Notes under the pieces: model-generated | What the model was told of the DNA's origin: nothing | The model's database searches: none | The model's input: the letters and a program-made list of their open reading frames with translations, nothing else | Position numbers and translations under genes: made by a program | Shown here: positions 16,247 through 23,933 of the stretch, piece after piece | Layout: each line of letters starts with the position of its first letter | Position numbering within the stretch: the stretch's first letter is position 1 | Assembly (NCBI GenBank): GCA_030427205.1 | Contig: JAUHXC010000005.1 | Location: forward strand, 186,001 to 250,000 | Reading direction: 5' to 3' | DNA from: a bacterium | Lineage (GTDB): Bacteria > Myxococcota_A > Bradymonadia > UBA7976 > UBA1532 | DNA: 64,000 nucleotides

Positions 16247-17746
16247 ATGACATCCACCCGCCCGCTCGCGTCGACCGTCGCCGCCGTGCTCGCCGGCCTG
16301 CAGGTGCTGTTCGGCGTGCCGCTCGGCGTCGTGCCCGGCGGCCTCGGCGCAGCCCGCGCCCAGACCCCCGCCCCCCGGGTCTGGGTCGGGCCGATCGATC
16401 CGGGCACCGCCCCCGGGGCCTCGCTGCTCTCGAAGACCATCGACGAGACCGCCCGCAAGGACCTCATCCGCCGCCCGGCCGTCGAGACCGCCGATCAGCC
16501 GACCATCGGCTCGATCACCGCCGGCGAGCCCGACCCGCGGGTCGAGCAGGCCGAGCGGCTGCGTTCGGCGGCCAAGGACGCCTGGCGCGCGGGCAAGAAC
16601 GAAGAGGCGCTGGCCCAGCTTCGGGCGGCCCTCGAGCTGTACGAAGCCGGGCTGGCCTCGGTGATCAAGATGGAGGCGGTGCTCGAGACCCTGGGCTACC
16701 TGGGCGCGGTGAGCCACGCCCTGGAGTACGACGCCGACGCCCGCGACTTCTTCCGGCGGGTCATCGCCATGGCCCCCGACGCCGAGCCGCTCGACGAGTA
16801 CCCCGACCCGGTCAAGGCGCTGTTCGCCGAAGAGAAGGCCAAGCTGCTCAAGAAGAAGCGCGGCACCCTCAAGGTCATCACCGAGCCGCCCGGGGCCACC
16901 GTGCGGCTCGACGGCGTCGAGGTCGGCCAGAGCCCGCTGACCCTGCGCAAGCAGGTGCGCGGCGACCACTATCTGCAGGCCGCCGACGACACCGCCGGGC
17001 TCGCCGGCGAGCGGGTGCGCATCAAGGGCGGCCGCACCGAGACGGTCACCCTGACGCTGCAGACCGAACTCGGTCCGCCGCCGCCCGAGCCGGCCACCGA
17101 CGCCGAGGTCGCCGCGCTGGTCGCCCTGGCCCGCAGCGGCAACGTCGGCGCGCCCTTCCGCGAGATGGCCGAGGTCGTCGCCAACAAGACGCAGACCGAC
17201 TACGTGGTCGTCAGCTACGTCTCCGCCCGGGGCAACGGCTTCGTGCTCGACGCCTTCATCTACGGGGTCGAAGAGAAGCAGACCGCCGCCTTCGACGAGT
17301 TCGCCTTCCGGGCCCACCTGGCCAGCGCCTCGGTGCAGGCCAAGCAGTTCGCCGACGCCATCGAGGCCGCGGTGACCGCCTTCCCCACCGACAAGGTCGT
17401 CGTCGGCGGTCAGGTCGCCGTCAAGGCCCCCGAGCCGCCGCCGGTCGCCCCGCCGCCGCCCGAGCCGATTCCCGCGCCGGCCCCCGACCCGCCGCCGCCC
17501 GAGCCGGCCCTCGACCCGCCGCCGCCCGAGCCGGCCCCCGAGCGGGCCCCGGTGGTCAACCGCAAGCCGGTGCCCGTCGCCCGTCCGCCCATCGAAGACG
17601 ACGACGAGGACGACGACGACGGCGTCGGCGCCTGGGTCTGGGTCGTCGGCGGCGCGGCGGTGGTCGGCGCCGGGGTCGCCGCGGCGATCCTGCTCGCCAG
17701 CCCCGGTGAGCCGGGCAATAACTTCGACGCGGAGGTGCGCTGGTGA
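16247..17746 (+). CDS. PEGA-domain exported membrane protein
   Basis: 499 residues from the ATG at 16247 (GGGAG ribosome site). A signal or anchor segment (LASTVAAVLAGLQVLFGVPLGVVPGGLGAARA) precedes a helical TPR-like region (KDAWRAGKNEEALAQLRAALELYEAG...). A PEGA domain lies near 203-270 (GTLKVITEPPGATVRLDGVEVGQSPLTL), then a beta-alpha region, then a Pro/Glu-rich linker with repeated PPPPEP units, an acidic patch, and a C-terminal transmembrane segment (459-483). PEGA domains are found in surface and cell-wall-linked proteins. The stop overlaps the next start (TGATG), so it is coupled to the kelch-like lipoprotein gene downstream. Confidence 0.8.
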   Translation: MTSTRPLASTVAAVLAGLQVLFGVPLGVVPGGLGAARAQTPAPRVWVGPIDPGTAPGASLLSKTIDETARKDLIRRPAVETADQPTIGSITAGEPDPRVEQAERLRSAAKDAWRAGKNEEALAQLRAALELYEAGLASVIKMEAVLETLGYLGAVSHALEYDADARDFFRRVIAMAPDAEPLDEYPDPVKALFAEEKAKLLKKKRGTLKVITEPPGATVRLDGVEVGQSPLTLRKQVRGDHYLQAADDTAGLAGERVRIKGGRTETVTLTLQTELGPPPPEPATDAEVAALVALARSGNVGAPFREMAEVVANKTQTDYVVVSYVSARGNGFVLDAFIYGVEEKQTAAFDEFAFRAHLASASVQAKQFADAIEAAVTAFPTDKVVVGGQVAVKAPEPPPVAPPPPEPIPAPAPDPPPPEPALDPPPPEPAPERAPVVNRKPVPVARPPIEDDDEDDDDGVGAWVWVVGGAAVVGAGVAAAILLASPGEPGNNFDAEVRW

Positions 17747-19422
17747 TGCCCCGTGCTTCGTCGATCGACGCCCGACCGCTCACGCTGAGGCTGCTCCGCA
17801 TCGGGGCGCTGGGTGCGCTGGGCGCGCTGGGGGCCCTGGGCGGGCTGCTCTCCGCCTGCACATCGGAGGGCACCGCGGTCACCGTGCGGGTCTACCCCGC
17901 CGAGGGCGCGCTGCACGATACGGTGCTCAGCGACGGCGCCGCCGATACCCTCGAGCTGGTGCTGCAGGGCGAGGGCGAGACCTTCGTCGAGAACTTCACC
18001 CTCGCCGACGGCCGGGGCAGCGTGACCTCGGTGCCCACCGGCGAGGGCTATCAGTTCACCGCCCGCGGCTTCCGCGGCAGCGAGACGGCGGTGCTCTTCT
18101 ACGGCGCCAGCGGCCGCTTCGACGTCGACCCCGGCGACAGCGTCGACGTGCCGATCCAGGTGGGGCGCAGCAACTGCGTCGGCCTCAACCGCGCCTCGCC
18201 GCTGCGCGACCCCGCCGACAACGGCTCGGCCGACCTGCGCAACCGGCGGGTCGGCGCCTCGATCACGCCGCTGCCCGACGGGCGGCTGCTGCTGCTCGGC
18301 GGGGCCGAGGTCGACGGCAGCGGCCGGCCCGAGCGCATCCTCGACACCGCCGAGATCTTCGACCCGGTGCACAACCAGTTCATCGAGCTGCCCTGGCGGC
18401 TGATCCTGCCGCGGGCCTTCCATACGGCGACGGCGCTGTCGAGCGGCGAGGTGCTGGTGGTCGGCGGCGTGGTCGGCGTCTCGGCCGACGCCCTGGTGGT
18501 GACCGATACCGCGGCGATCGTCGAGCCCGACGAGGTCGAGGCGGTGCGCGCCTTCCCCGCACCCGTGCCCGCCGAGGCCCGAGCGTGGCATCAGGCCCGG
18601 CGCCTGCCCGACGGCTCGGTGCTCATCGCCGGCGGTGAGGACGGCAACGGCGCGCCGCTCGCCAGCGCGCTGCGCTTCATGCCGCCGGAGGGCGATCCCA
18701 TCGCCGGCCGCTTCCGGGTGCAGGGCGCGCTGCACGCCGCCCGCAGCCGCTTCTCGATGACCCGCACCGGCAGCGGCGCCAACCCGGCCCTGCTCGCCGG
18801 CGGGCGCGGCGCGAGCGGCCCGGTGGCGCCTATCGAGCTGTTCACCGCCAACCCGGCCCAGAGCGGCTGCGTCGGCGGCGGCAACCCCACCGACGACATC
18901 GGCTGCTTCATCCGCCCCGGCGCCGCCGAGCTGCAGGTGCCCCGCTGGGGCCACCGAGCGGCGCTCGTCGAGAACGGCGCGGCGGTGCTCTTCGTCGGCG
19001 GCTACGAGACCGCCGACCGCAGCAGCCCCACCGCCCGGGTCGAGCGCATCGGCTTGACCGACTTCCGGGTGCAGGGGGTGGGCGAGCTGGCCGAGCCCCG
19101 CGGCGAGGCGGCGCTGGCCCGGGTCGCCGACGGCGGCGCGGTGCCCTATCTGCTGGTGACCGGCGGCCGGGTCGGCGATACCCCGGTGACCACCACCAGC
19201 CGCCTGGTGCCCGCCCAGGACCCGGGCGATCCGAACCGGTACCTCTACACCGACACCCCCGTCGAGGCCGGCTGCGGGCTGTCAGAGCCGCGCTACGGGC
19301 ATCGGGCGGTCGTTCTCGATTCCCGCGCGGTCCTGCTGCTCGGCGGCGTCAACCGCAGCCCGGCGGGGCTCAGCGGCAGCCGGCGGGTCGAGCTGTTCTT
19401 CCCCGCGATCAACGTCTTCTGA
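17746..19422 (+). CDS. Kelch-like beta-propeller lipoprotein
   Basis: 558 residues. I prefer the ATG at 17746, which overlaps the stop of the PEGA gene. A GTG 3 bases upstream is also possible. The signal peptide contains a GALGALGALGG run encoded by four near-identical 9-base units (17806-17841), and the lipobox is LSAC. The mature protein has an N-terminal beta domain (TAVTVRVYPAEGA...), then repeated blades with GGxxxxG kelch signatures: LLLLGGAEVDGSG, VLVVGGVVGVSA, VLIAGGEDGNG, LLAGGRGASG, VLFVGGYETA, LLVTGGRVGD and VLLLGGVNRS. These suit a six- or seven-bladed propeller used for protein or glycan binding at the cell surface. It is probably co-transcribed with the PEGA gene. Confidence 0.85.
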   Translation: MPRASSIDARPLTLRLLRIGALGALGALGALGGLLSACTSEGTAVTVRVYPAEGALHDTVLSDGAADTLELVLQGEGETFVENFTLADGRGSVTSVPTGEGYQFTARGFRGSETAVLFYGASGRFDVDPGDSVDVPIQVGRSNCVGLNRASPLRDPADNGSADLRNRRVGASITPLPDGRLLLLGGAEVDGSGRPERILDTAEIFDPVHNQFIELPWRLILPRAFHTATALSSGEVLVVGGVVGVSADALVVTDTAAIVEPDEVEAVRAFPAPVPAEARAWHQARRLPDGSVLIAGGEDGNGAPLASALRFMPPEGDPIAGRFRVQGALHAARSRFSMTRTGSGANPALLAGGRGASGPVAPIELFTANPAQSGCVGGGNPTDDIGCFIRPGAAELQVPRWGHRAALVENGAAVLFVGGYETADRSSPTARVERIGLTDFRVQGVGELAEPRGEAALARVADGGAVPYLLVTGGRVGDTPVTTTSRLVPAQDPGDPNRYLYTDTPVEAGCGLSEPRYGHRAVVLDSRAVLLLGGVNRSPAGLSGSRRVELFFPAINVF

Positions 19423-19438
19423 ACCGGGCGCGCAGGCC

Positions 19439-22400
19439 TCAGCGACTCAACCGCAGCCGCAGCGCGCCGGCGACCCCACGCCGCCGCACGGCGCTGCTCT
19501 CGGCGAGGCACCGCACGAACTCCGGGTGCTCGACCCCGTCGACCTGCACCGCGCCGTCGGCCCCGTAGCGCACCCGCACATCCCCCTGCAGATCGGGCGC
19601 GGTCAGCAGCGCGAGGTCGTAGCACGCGCGGGCGTCGGCCAGGTGCGCGCCGAGCCACCACGGATCCACGTCGCCCGGCTCGATCACCTCGACCCGGGCG
19701 CTGTCGATCGGCGCGGCCGGTGAGATCCACGTGCCGGTGCAGGTCACCAGGTGCGGCTCGATCGGCGTGGGCGGCGGCGGCGCGGTGTACGGCGCGGGGC
19801 GCGGCTGACCCTCGACGATCCGGAACTCCACCCGCCGATTGCGGGCCCGCCCTTCGCGGGTCTGGTTGGTATCGATCGGGCGCGTCTCGCCATAGCCCTT
19901 CGCCGACAGCCGCTGCGGCTCGACCCCGCGCACGACCAGGGCCCGCATGACCGCGCGGGCCCGCTTCTCGGAGATGCGCATGTTGCCGGTGGCGGCGCCG
20001 CTCGAGTCGGTATGCCCTTCGATCTCGACCTTGCGGATGCCAGGGACCCGCTGCAGCACCTGGGCGACCTCGTCGAGCAGAGCGAAGCTGCGCGGGTGGA
20101 TGCGCGCCGAGCCCGCCTCGAAGAACACCTTCTCCAAGATCTCGATCCGGTCGAGCACCAGCAGCACGCGGCCCGCGTCGGGGCAGCCGTCCTGATCGTC
20201 CTGCCCGTTGAACACCTCCGGCTCGACGGGGCACTGGTCCTCGACGTCGGGGATGCCGTCGGCGTCGTTGTCCGGCTCGGGGCAGCCGTCGGCGTCTTCG
20301 AAGCCGTCGTGATCCTCCGGCACTTCGGGGCATACGTCGCGATGGGTCGGCAGCCCGTCCCCGTCCGGATCGTCCCCGTCCATCTCCCCGGCGAGCACCC
20401 GGGCCCCGGCGGCCTCGGGATCGACCCCCTCGGGGGCCTCTACCGGCACGTCGATCCGCCGCGCGGGCCCCTCGATCGCCCGGGTGCGGTCGACGGCGAC
20501 GAAGCTGGTGTACGGCGTCATCACCCGGTGGGCCAGCGACAGCTCCACGATGCGGTCGATCACCGTCTGCGACGGCTCGACGGTATTCCACAGCCGCGTG
20601 CCCAGCGCGTCGATGCGCGCTCGGGCCCACAGGGCCGCCAGCACGTCGTTGCCGGTCGGGGCCTGCCCGAAGTCGACCGCCACCGGCAGCTCGATCGCCC
20701 GCCCGCCCAGGCGCCCACGCACGGTCGCGGTGCCCTGACCGGCGCCGTCGAAGCGCCCGTGCACGATGAGCGGCCGCGACGCGAAGAGATCGGGCAGGCG
20801 GGTCGGCGTGACGTCCTGCACCGGCAGCCCGCCCCAGTCGATGGAGACGTCGGTGAGCACCGGCTGGTCGACGAGGGCGAAGAACCGGTCGACGGCCACG
20901 GCCGGGTCCTCGCGGGTCGTGGCGTACATCGTCGTGCCCCGCCCCTGGGCGGCGAGCCCGTTGAGCAGGCAGCGGTTGACGCTCGAGCCGACGCCGAAGC
21001 CGAAGACCCGGCCGCGCTCGCCCCGCTCGAGCCGCGCGCGGGTATAGGCCTGGGTCTTCTGCATGATGGCGCCCTCGTTGCTGACGTAGCCGTCGGTGAG
21101 GAAGACGACGTGCCGATCCCGCCCCGGGCTGATGTCGGCGCCGAGCGCGACGTCGATGGCGTCGGCCATGCGGGTGCCGCCGCCCGCCATCAGCCGGTCG
21201 ACCCACTTCAGCGCCTGCTGCACCGTGGCGGTGTTCACCGCGCGGGCCGCGGGGAAGAGCTGCGCGGTGCCGCCGGCGAAGGTGATGATGTTGAAGGTGT
21301 CCGCCGGCCTCAGCCGACGCAGGGCCAGCTCGATGGCCCGCTTGGACATGGCGATCGGCACGCCGCGCATCGAGCCCGAGACGTCGAGCACGAAGACCAG
21401 CTCCCGCTGGCCGACGAGGCGGTCGAGGTCGAGGGTCGGCGGGTGCACCAGCAGCGAGAACCAGCCCCCCGCGGGCGAGCGATGGGCCAACAGCGCCGCC
21501 TGCGGCTGCTCGCCGCCCACCTCGAATCGCAGCACGAAGTCGCGATTGGGCAGCCGATCGCCCTCGATCAGCCGCACGTCGAGCCGCCCGCCGGCGTGTC
21601 CGCCCGAGACCGTGTGCGTCGGCACCGACCAGCCGACGATCGGCTGACCCACCTCGGCCCGCACCCGGATGTGCATGTCGTTGCCGGTGCGCGTGCCGCC
21701 GCCGACGACCGCCGGCGAGAGGCGCGAGGCGTCGGGCACCGCGTCGGTGTCCGGGCTCGAGCCGCCGCCCGACGGAGGCCGCATCAGCGGGCGGCCGGGC
21801 GTATAGCGCGGCCCGATGACCATCGGGAACACGAACTCGTACGTATTGGCGTCGTAGGTGAGATCCTGGACATAGCGGATGACCACGTCGATCTCGCTCT
21901 CGGGCGGGATGTTGGCCACCGACTGGGTGAAGCCGTTGGGCCGCTCCTGCTCCAGCAGCGCCGCGGTGTAGCCGCTGGCTCTCGCCGCCTCGTAGGTCTT
22001 GCGGGCCTCGGCCCGGCGCTTCAGCTCGGACTGCACGACGCGGTCGCCGATCTCGAAGCGCAGGTCGGTCACCGCGCTGTTCTCCGGCAGCGGGAAGGCG
22101 TAGACGGTCTCGATCGGCTCGCGGAACGGGTTGCGGTACTGCTGACGCACCTCGACCCGCGCGACGTGGCCGACGATGTCGACCTCGACCGCGGTATCGG
22201 TCAGCGGCAGGTCGTAGAGCTTGCCCCCGTGGCGCAGCTTGAGGCGGGGCAGCTCGCCGGGCTCGGTGCGCACGGTGCGCAGCGCCTCGAGCTGCGCGGC
22301 GTCGAGCGGCGCGGGCGGGCCGGTCTCGGCCACGCCGCGCGAGACCGCCGCCGCCCGATCGTCGGGATCGTGAACGGAGAGTCCGCTGAGGGCCGCATCG

Positions 22401-22477
22401 GGGGCGGCGCCGCATGCACAGCACAGCAGCGCGAGGGCCATGGTCGGCGAGGTCAGGGACAGCGTGCGAATACCCAT
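19439..22477 (-). CDS. VIT-vWA-TSP3-OmpA fusion lipoprotein
   Basis: 1012 residues from the ATG at 22477 (GGAG ribosome site). Lipobox LCCAC. In order: a VIT domain (about 60-260; RVEVRQQYRNPFREPIETVYAFPLPENSAV), a vWA domain with an intact MIDAS motif DVSGSM (365-370), and a second beta domain. Then come thrombospondin type 3 calcium repeats (about 700-770; DPDGDGLPTHRDVCPE, DNDADGIPDVEDQCP), an OmpA-like peptidoglycan-binding domain (about 780-895; VFFEAGSARI, EGHTDSSG, RARNRRVEF) and a short C-terminal beta domain with three Cys. VIT-vWA pairs are known from inter-alpha-trypsin-inhibitor-like bacterial proteins, and TSP3-OmpA from outer-membrane anchors. Joining the two gives a wall-tethered metal-dependent adhesion protein. 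No enzyme motif is seen. Confidence 0.9.
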   Translation of the reverse strand: MGIRTLSLTSPTMALALLCCACGAAPDAALSGLSVHDPDDRAAAVSRGVAETGPPAPLDAAQLEALRTVRTEPGELPRLKLRHGGKLYDLPLTDTAVEVDIVGHVARVEVRQQYRNPFREPIETVYAFPLPENSAVTDLRFEIGDRVVQSELKRRAEARKTYEAARASGYTAALLEQERPNGFTQSVANIPPESEIDVVIRYVQDLTYDANTYEFVFPMVIGPRYTPGRPLMRPPSGGGSSPDTDAVPDASRLSPAVVGGGTRTGNDMHIRVRAEVGQPIVGWSVPTHTVSGGHAGGRLDVRLIEGDRLPNRDFVLRFEVGGEQPQAALLAHRSPAGGWFSLLVHPPTLDLDRLVGQRELVFVLDVSGSMRGVPIAMSKRAIELALRRLRPADTFNIITFAGGTAQLFPAARAVNTATVQQALKWVDRLMAGGGTRMADAIDVALGADISPGRDRHVVFLTDGYVSNEGAIMQKTQAYTRARLERGERGRVFGFGVGSSVNRCLLNGLAAQGRGTTMYATTREDPAVAVDRFFALVDQPVLTDVSIDWGGLPVQDVTPTRLPDLFASRPLIVHGRFDGAGQGTATVRGRLGGRAIELPVAVDFGQAPTGNDVLAALWARARIDALGTRLWNTVEPSQTVIDRIVELSLAHRVMTPYTSFVAVDRTRAIEGPARRIDVPVEAPEGVDPEAAGARVLAGEMDGDDPDGDGLPTHRDVCPEVPEDHDGFEDADGCPEPDNDADGIPDVEDQCPVEPEVFNGQDDQDGCPDAGRVLLVLDRIEILEKVFFEAGSARIHPRSFALLDEVAQVLQRVPGIRKVEIEGHTDSSGAATGNMRISEKRARAVMRALVVRGVEPQRLSAKGYGETRPIDTNQTREGRARNRRVEFRIVEGQPRPAPYTAPPPPTPIEPHLVTCTGTWISPAAPIDSARVEVIEPGDVDPWWLGAHLADARACYDLALLTAPDLQGDVRVRYGADGAVQVDGVEHPEFVRCLAESSAVRRRGVAGALRLRLSR

Positions 22478-22602
22478 GGTGACTCCGCGGGGTGGCGACC
22501 GGTCGAGTATGGGCCGGCGGCGGGATGTCATCCAAGGCGTGGTGCCCCGCGTCGCGAGATGGGCCATGATGCGGTGTCTCGTTCACGCTCGGAGGACCGC
22601 CC

Positions 22603-22869
<267 letters not shown>

Positions 22870-22956
22870 CGACGGCGGATGCAGGGCGGCCGCGGTGAGG
22901 ATCGCGGCGTGGCGCGTCGGGTCGGCGGACGATCCCAGACACCGGAGGCATCGACC

Positions 22957-23880
22957 ATGCGCCCCATCACTCGCCGCACGCCCTCTCCTGCCATCCTCTC
23001 ACTGCGCACCCTCTCACTGCGCGCCCTCTCACTGCGCGCCCTCTGCGCCACCGCGTGCCTGCTGCTCACGCCGGCCACGGCGCTCGCCGACCAGTGCTTC
23101 GGCCCCGAGGGTCATATCAGCCCGGGGGATGTCCTCCACGATCTGCGCCGAGACGAGCCCGCGCCCCGGGTGGGCCCGGCGTGCAGCCTGACCTACTACA
23201 GCGCCGGCCGGGAAGACCTGCGCGAGCTGTACGACGCCGCGCCCGAGGACTTCGTGCTGACCGTCGACGGCGTGCAGGTGCCGCTCGTCGCGCAGGCCGA
23301 ACCGGATCGGATCCGGCAGCAGCCCTACGGGTGCTGGGAGTCTGCGCCGCCGGTCGAGAGCCTCGACCCCGACGAGCTGATCGAGCGGGTGTGGCAGGTG
23401 TGGACCCTGACCGCCGACGGCGGCCTGCCGCTCGGCGAGGCGGAGCTGCGGCTGGCCGAGACGGTCTACGCCCGCTTCACCGTGGCGGCCGACGCCGAAG
23501 GCTGCGCCGAGACCGAGCCGCCGCCGCTCGGCGTCTGCAGCCCGGGCGTTCAAGAGTGCAACTCCGCGCCCGAGATGGGCGTGCCCGCCGAGATGGGCGT
23601 GCCCGCCGAGATGGGCGTGCCCGCCGAGATGGGCGTGCCCGCCGAGATGGGCGTGCCCGCCGAGATGGGCGTCGACCCCGGCGAGCCGGCGGAGATGGGC
23701 ATGCAGCCCGAGATGGGCGTCGACCCCGACATCGACGCGCGCCCGGACGACGACCCGCCCGAAGCGGATCGCGCGGCCGACGAGGCCGACGGCGGGTGCT
23801 CCACCACGGGCAATACCCCGCCGTGGCTGCCGCTCGGGATCGGTCTGGCGCTGCTGGTGCGCCGACGTCGCCGCGTTTGA
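22957..23880 (+). CDS. Exported protein with PAEMGV repeats and MYXO-CTERM-like tail
   Basis: 307 residues from the ATG at 22957 (GGAGG-type ribosome site). The signal peptide contains three near-identical 15-base coding units (LSLRTLSLRALSLRAL). The mature domain has Cys pairs and a short beta-rich fold. A linker with five exact PAEMGV units follows. The C terminus fits a sorting signal: a Cys-containing GGCSTTGN motif, a hydrophobic helix (LPLGIGLALLV) and an Arg cluster (RRRRR). This is the layout of MYXO-CTERM tails, which are thought to be processed by a rhomboid/myxosortase-type peptidase and to depend on type II secretion, here encoded at 46.6-61.7 kb. Function of the head is unknown. 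Confidence 0.75.
   Translation: MRPITRRTPSPAILSLRTLSLRALSLRALCATACLLLTPATALADQCFGPEGHISPGDVLHDLRRDEPAPRVGPACSLTYYSAGREDLRELYDAAPEDFVLTVDGVQVPLVAQAEPDRIRQQPYGCWESAPPVESLDPDELIERVWQVWTLTADGGLPLGEAELRLAETVYARFTVAADAEGCAETEPPPLGVCSPGVQECNSAPEMGVPAEMGVPAEMGVPAEMGVPAEMGVPAEMGVDPGEPAEMGMQPEMGVDPDIDARPDDDPPEADRAADEADGGCSTTGNTPPWLPLGIGLALLVRRRRRV
22996..23040. repeat. Three 15-base tandem units in a signal peptide
   Basis: Three copies of a 15-base unit (CTCTCACTGCGCGCC and one variant with A in place of G) sit in the signal peptide of the gene at 22957. Change in copy number would keep the frame and only lengthen the hydrophobic core. Confidence 0.85.
23572..23672. repeat. Five 18-base tandem units (PAEMGV)
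   Basis: Five exact copies of an 18-base unit, GAGATGGGCGTGCCCGCC, run head to tail from 23572 to 23661. A shortened sixth copy follows, and diverged copies lie near 23694 and 23709. They are in frame and encode PAEMGV. The lack of synonymous differences between the copies points to recent expansion. Confidence 0.9.
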
Positions 23881-23933
23881 TCATCCGCCGGTCATCGGCG
23901 CACCCTGGCGCAGACCCGTACACGGGAGGCCAC

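Noticed and set aside
23572..23672. Direct 18-base repeats as a CRISPR-like array
   Set aside because: Units are joined with no spacers and lie in frame in a gene.
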